The translations under genes were made by a program, and so were the position numbers. From assembly GCA_949316235.1 (NCBI GenBank), contig OX438742.1, forward strand, positions 31,688,853 to 31,752,852: a stretch of 64,000 nt of DNA, in the 5' to 3' direction. Below are positions 13,101 to 21,882 of this stretch, piece after piece. Source of the DNA: Oegoconia quadripuncta. Lineage: Eukaryota > Arthropoda > Insecta > Lepidoptera > Autostichidae. Below the pieces are notes generated by a model, which saw only the letters and a program-made list of their open reading frames with translations, was not told the DNA's origin and made no database searches. The stretch's first letter is position 1. Every line of letters begins with the position of its first letter.

Positions 13101-14751
13101 ATCTGAGGTTCACAGAGTTCTCCCAAGGAGTTTCAAAATTAATTCGATAGGAAGGTGACTCTTGACTTTACCCGATTTCACGGTGATGGAAACGAAAAGT
13201 CACGGTCTTCTTTGGACCAGGCATGCCCAGCGCAGTCAACTTACTAACAAAGATTGATAGAATCTCTTACGAAGGGGATCAGACGGTTACAGAGCTCTCC
13301 AAACTCCAAACTTTATTATGTAACTCTAGACTTTACACGGTGGTGATGGAAATGGAAATTGTGTATTTTCATATCTATCACCATGAAATTTGCGGCAGGT
13401 TATACAGATGACCAAGAAGTACAACTATAGCCACTATGTTTAGCGTTTGTCGACTATGAGAAAGCTTTGGAATCGATGGAGACCTGTCTCCAATAAATAT
13501 GGATTATCAGTACATTGAAGTGTTTGTACAATAACGCCATACTATGTCAGTCCGAGTACAGGATCAGAGCACGAGGGCAATCCCACTGCAGAAAGACGTG
13601 AGGCAGGGAGACGTCATCTCTCCGAAACTGTTCACTGCTTCACTGGAAGACGCCGTACGTACTTAGTACGTAAAAGTGTAAACATACGTACGAAACCAAG
13701 TGTCGCCAACCTAACGATAAATTGCTGGCATTCAAAACCGCTATGTGAATGACATGTGGTTTTGGAGATATTAGGTAGGTAGGTATGTACCTAACTGTGC
13801 CAGAATAAGCGCTCATTTAGCCACGAGAACAAGTAAACCCTCACATCATCATACTCAAATTTTTATTGGTATTATCAGTTCTTCGGCAAATTGTCAATAT
13901 TTGTCAAGTGAGTTTGGTTGGTAATAGGACATTTTTTATAAATGACTTTAGGTATCTATCGTCGTTTCATCATCAGCCGGAGCCTCGGTAGCTCAGCGGT
14001 TAAGACGCGGTCTCCCGATTTAGGAGGTACGGGTTCGAATCCCAGGCAGGCCAATGTACCAATGAGTTTCTAAATTTAATTTAATGTGCATTTATCCGAC
14101 TGTTCTTAAATGGTGAAGGAAAACATCGTGAGGAAGCCAGCATGCCTGAGAAATAATTCAAAGGCATGTGAAGTCCCTAACCCGTATTGGGCCAGCGTGG
14201 TGGACTATGACCCATACTCCCTCATATACGAGGGAAGACCTATATCCCTGCAGTGGGATGTTTACGGGCTGATGATGATGATCCATCGTCTTTTCTAAGG
14301 TCCGTCTTACAGAACAACTATCAAAGTTGATTATTGTTGTCATCCATTTTTCACAGCTCAAAGCTTGTACTCAGTTATGGGTCATTAGCTTTTCTGGCCC
14401 ATAGCGGATATGCGACCAAACTTATCTTTGTACCTGGTAGGAAAGATATCGAAAACTCAGAAAAACAATAAAATACACAATTATAAATTGCGAAATTATG
14501 GACATTCTCGATTAATCAGAAGTTATAGATGTGATTTATCTTTTTTTACAGTAAATAAGGTGATGGACGTGTCTGTATCACCAGGGCCTGAAGGTGCGAT
14601 AGACTCATACAAATTGACTCTCTCCACTAACGTCGTGTTCACCGGGGAGCAAAAGAAAGTGGAACTCCTTGTCGAAAAATCACAAACGAAAACCCTACTG
14701 GCAGAATTGAAGAAAGTATACAAAAAAATGGAACAACTCGATATGGATTGA
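1163..14751 (+). CDS. COMMD4: COMM domain-containing protein 4 (five coding exons, whole gene span)
   Basis: COMMD proteins are subunits of the Commander/CCC complex, which works with Retriever and WASH in endosomal recycling and has been linked to NF-kB control. The coding exons are 1163-1165, 1976-2098, 11458-11497, 12443-12646 and 14552-14751. Together they make 570 nt, or 189 residues plus a TGA stop, close to the ~199 residues of vertebrate COMMD4. The start KFKFCSDGDCPLWAL matches the family's FxFCGDxDCPxWxL opening. Residues 2-123 form the helical HN-type half and about 125-189 the COMM domain, which ends in LLAELKKVYKKMEQL. All splice phases agree. At the start of the COMM domain I do not see the Trp that many family members have there (the local text is VNKVMDVSVS). 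Neighbour: the gene converges on ensconsin. Family call confident; exact 5' UTR unknown. Confidence 0.9.
1976..2098 (+). CDS. COMMD4: COMMD4 coding exon 2
   Basis: The exon is 123 nt, phase 0 to 0, and encodes residues 2-42. The acceptor TTTTTTATAG ends at 1975 and the donor GTAAGT starts at 2099. It carries the diagnostic FCSDGDCPLWAL segment and the helix LFKTLLQHVLEEP. Confidence 0.9.
4842..6060 (-). pseudogene. Decayed Jockey/CR1-like non-LTR reverse transcriptase fragment
   Basis: Read on the - strand, this is a broken reverse transcriptase. From high to low coordinates come ISIPTFSKVFDKLFLNQLLS (5690-5760), TSKQFGFTRGRSTTDAGVEL (~5600-5670), FCDLSKAFDCVHHEGLVRKL, the catalytic-box remnant FADDT near 5285, then directly LQKRAIRAIY and the C-terminal part (4842-5117) ending GYYNISDYVDDKNAW. 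There are frameshifts and several stops. The thumb region between FADDT and LQKRAIRAIY is missing, so an internal deletion has occurred. It lies inside COMMD4 intron 2, antisense to the gene. It is certainly inactive. Confidence 0.85.
6814..7050 (-). repeat. Same ~220-bp repeat family, copy 2 (reverse orientation)
   Basis: The reverse complement matches copies at 10836 and 63291: TTTCCGCCCGCGGCTTAGCC at its start, and the CCGTTTCGCCGTGACTGAGC block before the ATAATATTA end. Confidence 0.8.
8800..8960 (+). pseudogene. Short RTE-like LINE C-terminal remnant
   Basis: The text around 8878-8945 (KIAGGR then a QSIALEI frame) parallels the RTE-like reverse transcriptase C-terminus at 48930-49040, where the intact reading is MKIAGSRWMQTTSNRSLWKS. 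It is short and frame-broken. Confidence 0.5.
9331..9405 (+). repeat. Unnamed short repeat (GGTCAGAGATATCCCAAAC), copy 1
   Basis: It reads ATGTCACGAGTTTTATGCC, then GGGGTGGTCAGAGATATCCC and AAGCGTTTGGGTGTTCCAAA. Three further copies occur at 21826-21882, 26428-26524 (-) and 28442-28508 (-). Just downstream (9550-9600) is CGCCTTTTACGACACTCACG, a motif I recall as common in Bombyx repeats. Confidence 0.7.
10575..10665 (+). repeat. tRNA-derived SINE head (family C-like)
   Basis: It reads AACGACCGATTGGCGTAGTG, then GGTTGTGGGTTCGAATCGAA. This is the + orientation of the head seen reversed at 15160-15260. Fragment only. Confidence 0.6.
10836..11060 (+). repeat. Same ~220-bp repeat family, copy 3
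   Basis: A near full-length copy starting CTAGCTTACCGCCCGTGG and ending CATTTATAATATTAGTTAGG. It is very similar to the copy at 63291-63517, which suggests recent activity of the family. It sits in COMMD4 intron 2. Confidence 0.82.
11458..11497 (+). CDS. COMMD4: COMMD4 coding exon 3 (small)
   Basis: This is a 40-nt exon starting in phase 0 and ending in phase 1, residues 43-56, reading DDGVKDLLKSTSL. The acceptor TTTTCAG ends at 11457 and the donor GTAAGT starts at 11498. It aligns with the family segment that reads like IDYEKILKLT. The single leftover G completes an Ala codon with exon 4. Confidence 0.8.
12443..12646 (+). CDS. COMMD4: COMMD4 coding exon 4
   Basis: The exon is 204 nt, phase 1 to 1, residues 56-124. 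The acceptor CGCCCCCAG ends at 12442 and the donor GTGAGT starts at 12647. It encodes the middle helices (RAIAVIRWVLHQT, then LVIGVPRVHAAALAEAA), matching the family pattern in which a QLGLPKEHA-like turn precedes a charged helix. It is GC-rich compared with its AT-rich surroundings. Confidence 0.88.
12829..12960 (+). repeat. G-rich tract in COMMD4 intron 4
   Basis: About 130 bp with many GGG to GGGGG runs (for example GGGTGGGGGTTTCGGTAGGG and GGTGGGGGAGGGGATTCGG) on the COMMD4 sense strand, strongly purine-skewed. G-quadruplex or R-loop formation is possible. Confidence 0.65.
13080..13370 (+). repeat. Diverged tandem repeat (~180-bp period)
   Basis: Two units share AGAATCTCTTA, AGGGGATC, ACAGAG and CTCTCC, then GACTTTAC and ACGGTG...GATGGAAA (13082-13190 and 13259-13355). 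They lie just upstream of the RTE-like fragment at 13405 and may be part of its 5' region. Confidence 0.55.
13405..13700 (+). pseudogene. RTE-like reverse transcriptase fragment in COMMD4 intron 4
   Basis: The + strand frames read CLAFVDYEKALESM (13440-13480), then QKDVRQGDVISPKLFTASLE (13590-13650). These are the FVDYEKAFDS and RQGDxxSPxLF motifs of RTE-type reverse transcriptases. Frameshifts separate the motifs. Inactive remnant. Confidence 0.8.
13979..14283 (+). repeat. tRNA-derived SINE, family A, full copy
   Basis: The head resembles a tRNA, with an A-box-like TAGCTCAGCGGTTAAGA and a B box GGTTCGAATCC. The body shares GGGCCAGCGTGGTGGACTAT and CCCTGCAGTGGGATGTTTAC with the copy at 48155, and the 3' end is a (GAT)n tail. 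It is not a functional tRNA, because the body continues for ~300 bp. Located in COMMD4 intron 4. Confidence 0.88.
14552..14751 (+). CDS. COMMD4: COMMD4 coding exon 5 (COMM domain, stop)
   Basis: The exon is 200 nt, phase 1 in, with a TGA stop at 14749-14751. The acceptor follows a T-rich tract (TTTTTTTACAG) ending at 14551. It encodes the COMM domain: a strand YKLTLST, then VELLVEKSQTKTLLAELKKV and a terminal helix. Confidence 0.88.
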
Positions 14752-14965
14752 CGTGTCGATTTTATTGAAACGATTTAACTTCTGTCGAGACGACCAACCG
14801 AATCATAATACCCAGATAGACGTCATCATCATTGTGACAAGTGTTATTCTAATCCGCTGAACGTCAGTTTATCAAGGAGATAAGGGAATACCTTATCCAC
14901 GGTATTCTATATTCTTTCACAGCAGATTAATTCTGGAATAACCATGGAATTCTTTAATTCTAAAT

Positions 14966-14971
14966 AATAAA
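14966..14971 (+). terminator. Candidate COMMD4 polyadenylation signal
   Basis: An AATAAA hexamer lies about 215 nt after the COMMD4 stop and is followed closely by a second AATAAA-like stretch. A SINE begins soon after (~15044), so the mature 3' end probably lies between. Confidence 0.45.
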
Positions 14972-15043
14972 GAAATAATAAATATTTCGGACACTTACAC
15001 CAATCATCTAGTCCCAAATTAAGCAATGCTTGTACTATGGATA

Positions 15044-15262
15044 CTAGATAACGGATAAACATACATAAATATGTATATAAACATCCATGACTCGGGAATA
15101 AATGATCGTATTCATAACACAAACATTTACCTCGTGCGGGATTCGAACCCGCAACCGTTGGTTTCGCTTACAGAGTAGTGACCCTACACCTACCGTAGAT
15201 AGATACCGATTGGGTCTAGTGGATCACCATCCACTACACCAATCGGTCGTCAATATTCCAAT
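15044..15262 (-). repeat. tRNA-derived SINE, family C, copy 1
   Basis: The + strand reads CATCCATGACTCGGGAATAA, then GCGGGATTCGAACCCGCAAC (a reversed B box), then CACTACACCAATCGGTCGTC. The copies at 17290-17560 and 31985-32245 keep the same order. The tRNA-like head is not a tRNA gene, since the clover-leaf is incomplete. Confidence 0.8.
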
Positions 15263-16146
15263 GTTTAGTGCTCATTTAGTGATGTTTGGTACTCGAAGGA
15301 AATAATTAACCACTATTTCTAAACGAATCGTTTATTGTGGAACAAACGTATTAGTAGTGTACCTATGCAAGAAGTCTGTGCACTTAATGTATACAAAGAT
15401 ATATTGAAACAAAATAGGCACACCCGCCATCCTAACGTCACGTGTACCATGAAACGAAGTTCTTTTTAATATTTTTTTTGTACTTTTATTTGGAATAAAC
15501 TTTTTCTATTTTAATGTATGCGCGAGGCCGTACCGTTTTATGGTACGTTTGTGGGTCCCTTGTATTTTTAGAATCCTGCACTTCTTGCGATTGTAAATTT
15601 TCAGCGAAATATATTAGTTTTGTTAGGGTGTTACTTGTCAAGTAGTTTTTCAAGTAGGTATGGAACACTACAAAATACTACATACTAGCGTGCATAATAT
15701 ACGACCGTGATGTTTCTAGCGACGAATTCTTTAGTGGCCTTCACAAATATACATAGGAAGATTCAATTTCAATGTGTTCTTTCACTTTGGGATGAGAAGT
15801 GTTATTTATAATTATAGGTACAAACAACTGGTTAGTAACTTACCGGCAAACAAGTCCATTAAAGATATTACATTCATGGTATATAAAACACAAACACACC
15901 CCATGCACGTAAAGTGATCAACATAGAAAAAGTTTGTATTATAGTTTTCTGGAAAAGTGTAAGTACACAAGATGTACCTATGTAGGTATGTGCTTTTCAA
16001 AAATACTTTGTGCAGAGAGAGGTACTCTCTGAAACAGATAAACCTTTACATACCTACAGCTAAGTCAACAAATAGTTTCCAGAGATCAATGGTGGCGATC
16101 TCTAATTCCTAATTTAGTGGTGTTCGCGGAAGGAAGGTCAGCTGGA

Positions 16147-16739
16147 TCTCAGTAATTAGAATTTTGTACTGAAATGTGATTGCACACAGATTTAGTTATT
16201 TTTGTTTAATGAACGGTAAAATTGTAAAATCCACAATTCGTCGTGTAGTAATGATTTTATGGCATGGAGAAGTCGTCCCAGCAGTGGGACCCAGTACAGC
16301 GACACTTGGGGCACCCTGTCGATTAATTACATTAACATTTAGTCAAATCATTGCAAACCCCTGTAAAATTCTGATTACTAGTAAATCACAGCTAAATTCC
16401 GAGAAATAAGCCTAATTAATCCCATACAATTAGTACGTTCGAGAAGGAGAGTTTTATAACTCTTTTGTGTCCTTATGTCCTTCATGCTAAACAATGTGCT
16501 TTACTAGTAATCGGATTTTTAACAGGGGTTCGTTATGATTTGACTAAATGTTGATGTATTCAGTTTGTCGACAGGGTGCCCTGGTATCGCTACTGGGTCA
16601 CGCTGCTGAGACGACTGCTCGGTGCTATAAAATATTACTACACGACGAATTGTGGATTTTTCAATTTTACCGTTCATTAAAAAGAAATAACTAAATCTAT
16701 ATGCAATCAGATTTTAGAACAAAATTCTAATTACTGAGA
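16147..16739. mobile_element. Large fold-back (inverted-repeat) element
   Basis: The left arm (16147-~16388) and right arm (~16499-16739) are inverted copies over ~240 bp. The left opens CTCAGTAATTAGAATTTTGT and the right ends ACAAAATTCTAATTACTGAG. Matching internal blocks are AACGGTAAAATTG / CAATTTTACCGTT, CCACAATTCGTCGTGTAGTA / TACTACACGACGAATTGTGG and ATTACTAGTAAA / TTTACTAGTAAT. The loop is ~110 bp and no transposase is present. It is probably a fold-back MITE. Confidence 0.8.
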
Positions 16740-16745
16740 ATTGCT

Positions 16746-16783
16746 GTGGCGCTGCTGGGACGATGTCGTTCCAGCAGCGCCAC
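16746..16783. repeat. GC-rich 18-bp-arm hairpin
   Basis: The left arm GTGGCGCTGCTGGGACGA (16746-16763) pairs with the right arm TCGTTCCAGCAGCGCCAC (16766-16783) across a 2-nt loop, with one G-T wobble. It directly follows the fold-back element. The motif GCGCTGCTGGGAC recurs near 16880 and 17946. Confidence 0.8.
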
Positions 16784-17289
16784 CATTGATCTTTAATTAC
16801 TTCCTAATTTAATGGTGTTCGCGGTGGAATTTCAGCTTATGCTAATGGTAAATATAATGACTAAATTTTAGTGAGACCGTGGCGCTGCTGGGACGATGCA
16901 CACAATTTACGGCACATGTTACGCTACGGTCTCTATATTTAGAGAGCCTATAGTATCCTCAGACAGTATCGGTTCCTCTAACTAGACACTCCATGCTCGG
17001 TTTATATCTAATTTAATCTCGTAGGTATTGCCTTACCTCTTGATATATCTTTCTAAATTATTTGGGGGACCTACAAGCAGTCCTGGGCTTCGCTCAATTT
17101 GCCCGACAGCTCCAAAAAGGAGGGTTATGTTTTTCGAGTGTATGTATGTAGATTTCTATGCTATCCCCTGTAGCCTAAACGGCTCGACCGATTTTGAAAT
17201 GCAAGGTGTCGTTCGTTTCATCTAAAGTGGCGCCTAATATTACAAAATATGCTGTCAGATTTATGGTCTTTAAATACTTGCAATAGTTA

Positions 17290-17560
17290 ATTAAATAAAT
17301 ATCCTTAGACATACACACAGCGCCATCTAGTATGGAACTAGTCTGTATGTAAGCAACTACACGTTTGTGTGTGGACACCAGATGGTTGATATAATACATA
17401 CATTTTTTTTGTAAATAAATACTTATTATAAATGAAACATCCATAACTCGGGAACACATGTCAGTATTCATCATACAAACATATGCCCCTAGCGGGATTC
17501 GAACCCGCGACCATTTGATATAGTAGCAGACTTTCTAACCACTACACCAAACAGGTCGTC
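17290..17560 (-). repeat. tRNA-derived SINE, family C, copy 2
   Basis: It shares CATCCATAACTCGGGAACAC, GCGGGATTCGAACCCGCGAC and ACCACTACACCAAACAGGTC with copy 1, and the upstream body ACACACAGCGCCATCTAGT with copy 3. Confidence 0.8.
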
Positions 17561-20500
17561 AATCCTAATCATTTAAAATACATTACCCTCAGTATAAGCA
17601 GATCTAACAAACATTATAGCGCCCTCAATTTTCCCGAAACGTTATAATTAGACTTAAAATTATGCATTTCATCTACACCCATGCTATAATTCCTCTATAA
17701 AAGTTTCTGAAATAGCATTAAGTGCCAATATTAAGGCATTGAAGTGCCAATATTATAGTAACACCCAAACGAGTGTTAAAAAGAACATTCTCGTGCACGT
17801 GCATTCAAGTTTTATCATTTTTAATTTCAAACGTTTCCTTGATTTCCGGTTTCAGTGAAGTGAAAAATTCAAGACGATTTTTACACGAGTTGTAAAAATC
17901 TTGATTAAATGTAATCTAATTTATATGCAAATCGGAGGCCGTCGCGCTGCTGGGACAACGTACACGACGATGCGAACTGCTGTTTCTAATAAAAAAATCC
18001 CGACATATCCAGGTTTTTTTTAATGAAGTTATGTTAAAAACATTAAAGAAAAATTCCAAAAAAGAGTTTGTTCTTGAATTACGTATTACTGATCTCAATA
18101 AATAAAAAACAATCATATTTTTAATTTTTTTATTAAAACTTTCTCCTTAAAAATCCATCGATTGCTAACATAATAATGTAGAATAGAACGTATAGAAGCC
18201 ATGGCTTCTATCAATGTGCGAAATACAAAAACTTCACAAGGTTTCTAAGTCAGTTAACAGGCTGTCATATAAACATTATAAAGTTTTTGAATGGTTGTTA
18301 GTAACAACCGTTCTGAAGTATGGACCGCACCATGATTAACTCACTCACATTAACAGCCCTCAGCCATACATATAGAAACTTAACGATTGCGACATGTGAA
18401 GTCGACGTCTCGTAAGAAGTTGAAAGCAGCTTAAAAAACTTGCAACAAGGGAAAATAAATATCGATACTCAAAGAACACTATCCTGCCTTAACTCAAACA
18501 GCCACTCAAATCCCATATAATTTCGTACATTACATGTATGTGTATCTTGCTTTATTAAAGTACATTATGATAATAATATCCCTAGTTGCAAATCCGGAAA
18601 GATGTTAGATTGTAATTTATACATTTATATTTTCTAATTAAATATTGGCAAATTGATTGATTAAACACATTAATAGTATGTAACGAATAACGATAGATCG
18701 ACGAATCACACACTTTCATAATGTAAAGAACAAATGTCGAATCATACAATGGAACTAAACAAAGCCATAATAACTCATACATACATAATTAATATAGAAA
18801 GAATCAACTCTTGAAACATTAAGGCCTTTCTAATATAACTATAATACATGATTTTTCAAACGTGTAAAAATGTAAAAGGTACCCTAGAAGCAAAACATGT
18901 GTGTAACAAAGTGAAAGTATATGAAATTGTTTAAAAATGTCTAGACTACATAAGTAAATTCTGTTTTCCAAATAAAATGTTCATACACTACATAAGACAC
19001 AATGTGTTATTTCAAGTATTTTTAATAATATATTACTGACTTTCATTAATATAAAGTACAAGGCTTCTAATAATATGCAACAAAAACATGGTATTTGGAA
19101 AAGCAAACAATCAAGACTTTTCCCCTTTTTACACGTGGTACCATCAAGACAATTGTTACTCTTATACATTTAATATTTCCAAAGGTATTACGGGAAACTT
19201 GAATTTTCATAAACTGTTAAATAAAAATGTCCAGAAAGGGTTGATGCCTATTTCTTATAATTTGATCGTATACTCTGTAATCTGTATACCGAAAGCATCT
19301 TTAGTTTGAATTTTTGATCATAAATTGTTTTATTTAATTAACTTAGCTTCTAAGTTGAGAATGCCCTTTTCGGACACCAATATAAACGGGGATAAGTGTT
19401 AACACTAATATAATGATGATAATAAGGGTTAAATATTCAGATATCTAATAAATGACTTAATGATAATATATTTACACTGTTCGTTTGAAAAAGGCAAAAA
19501 TTTTGATGCATTCATGTTCCAAGGGAAAATGTAATACGACAGATAACAGGAACATTTCCTAAAAAATGGACTTAAATAAAATAAACCGTCAATAATTAAA
19601 ATTTATTTGTAAACAAGACATTTATTATTTGAACGCTAACTACTTATGTATGTTACAAAAATGTTTATGCACGTTTAATGTTGTTAAATAACTTATTAAA
19701 TTTAATTACATTAAATACATTCTACATACGGCCGCAGCAGTGTTATGTGTAAATATTTATCTACGTTTTGATTTCAAATTCAATATTATTTTTGTCTTCA
19801 TCACATTATCAAATAAACTAAAAAGGCCGTATTTTCAATGTAATAATGAAGTGTATAATCTAAAAACTTTAATGATCATCTTTAAACAGGCATATTTATC
19901 TATATCACTGATTATATCCCCCAATGGCAATACATTATTTCGTTTATCCTATCTATTTTAATCTCAGTCCGAGTAGTAAAGTTGCCAATGGACGCATATG
20001 CGGATCCAATTCAATATGACATCTAATAAACTCGATCCTAATCGCCTTCCCATACGTCCGTCGCCACTGGAGCCAAGCAGGGGCCCATTTTGAATTACTG
20101 AGAGAAGTGAAATATTCTTTGTAAATTAACTTTGTCAAGTCATGTATTCACGATTTAAAACCGGGAATTTATTCATTTTTAAATAAAAAAATCACAATAA
20201 ATAAAACTTATAATTTAGTTTACACGAAGTTAATACACACTGTATAGGCTATTATTATTAGCACAACAGTTGATACACAACCTAGCAGTGACGATAACAT
20301 CAAAGTCGATAGTATAATATTTGTTTTACTAATGAAATTATTAATAAAAATAATTTTTAGGTAGTTCCTTGATTCTTAAGATTAATTTAGTCCCATTAGC
20401 GGCCTCCACCTACATACATGTCTGTGTGTCCCGGGCACAAAGGGAGCAAACTAAAAGCTAGGCACACGTGTTTTTGCGATTGGTGTGATTATGTAACTTC

Positions 20501-21825
20501 AATGAAGAAAGTTGAACTCTAATTTTAGACCACTCACTGTGTGCCCGATGTCAAAACAAAACTAATCGATAGGTCGCCATCATAATTGACTACCTTGGTG
20601 GATGAAGTCTAGATGTTAATTTTATCATCGGTCAATCTTTCATATTAGCACTAGTCCTACCATGGCTCGCTTCAGAGCTCGATCTATAATAATTGCTAAT
20701 CCAAAAAGATAACGAACATTATATGTCCTGTTTTATTTATGAGGTAATGATCTGAAAATTTTCTTTCTTTTACAGTACAGTTTTAAGTACAAAAGTCAAA
20801 ATAATATTTAATGGTAACGCTTAATTAAAGTAACTCAGGTAAAAGAACTGTTTGTTTATTACAGAGTCGCCACAGTGGCTGTATTCCCTATCAATAGGTC
20901 TAATTTTGATGTTAATTTGCTAGATATTCTCTTTAACACGAAAATTTAATATTACTTCATTCGCTTAAAATTAGGTACAATTCTTAACTAATTTCATGCA
21001 AATGAAGTAAAGCAAATAAATGAAGTAAACAAATAAAGATTACGATTTAGATATTCTTTATGTATTGTATAACAATATTAACATTTACGAATATTTATTG
21101 GAATCTTATCATCTGTCCCTTTCAACTATTACTTGATATTGGTACAAATATCGCCTACATTCGCGCTCAGTTGCATATTCGAATTAAAGCACGAAAACGG
21201 TAAATGTCAATAGCTCATTATTACGTCAATGTACTGATAGATAACTGATATCTATGATGATTCATTATATATCTCTTGTATTTATTTAAGAAAAAACATA
21301 ACCTTAGCCCATCAATCTATGGCATTGGATTCTGAGAAATAATTCTACATAAAATATACAGCATGTTTTATAAAAAGTGTTTTATGAAACAAGATGTCAT
21401 TATTTTTAGCGAGAATATTGTTTACAGAACGTCTTAATCAAAAGTCTTGTGACTAGTGCACATGTAACAATGGGTGTTTTTAAGCCGCTCCTGCTGCCTT
21501 CTATTGAAAATAACCGGCACCGACTATTTAACGTGACACTCGTTTAAAAAAGTCACTAGACAACATTACGTAACCTGGCTATTCGAAAGCTAACGCGCCT
21601 CGTGGTGATATATAAATAAATATCATACTAAAGTCGATACGGCTCAACATATGGATACATCCTATCACTTAATTAAGTACAATAATTTTATAAATCAGAT
21701 TAAAGTTTTTTAATAGGCCATAATCATTGACGCAATATTAGCTGATGTTTAACGTTTTCACCTTTATAATATTGATAAATAGAACACAAATTATCAGTTT
21801 TAGTTTCTATTAAATACAGACATAC

Positions 21826-21882
21826 GTAATGTCACGACCTTTATCCCAAATGGGGTGGTCAGAGATATCCCAAACGATAATG
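21826..21882 (+). repeat. Unnamed short repeat, copy 2
   Basis: It reads ATGTCACGACCTTTATCCCA, AATGGGGTGGTCAGAGATAT and CCCAAACGATAATGTTTGGG. It is the only clear transposon-like piece in the repeat-poor 18.1-24.9 kb stretch. Confidence 0.72.

Larger units (their letters stand above)
14752..18120. other. COMMD4 3' flank and repeat cluster
   Basis: Apart from the COMMD4 3' UTR this holds two family-C SINEs, the fold-back element, the GC hairpin and direct repeats such as CCTAATTTAGTGGTGTTCGC (16111) and CCTAATTTAATGGTGTTCGC (16802). No gene is seen. Confidence 0.6.

Noticed and set aside
13979..14060. tRNA gene-like sequence with A and B boxes
   Set aside because: The same head occurs at 48155 with the same 300-bp body; it is a SINE, and the clover-leaf is not complete.
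15128..15260. tRNA-like sequence on the - strand (CGGGATTCGAACCCGC)
   Set aside because: It recurs at 17490 and 32155 with the same flanking body, so it is SINE family C.
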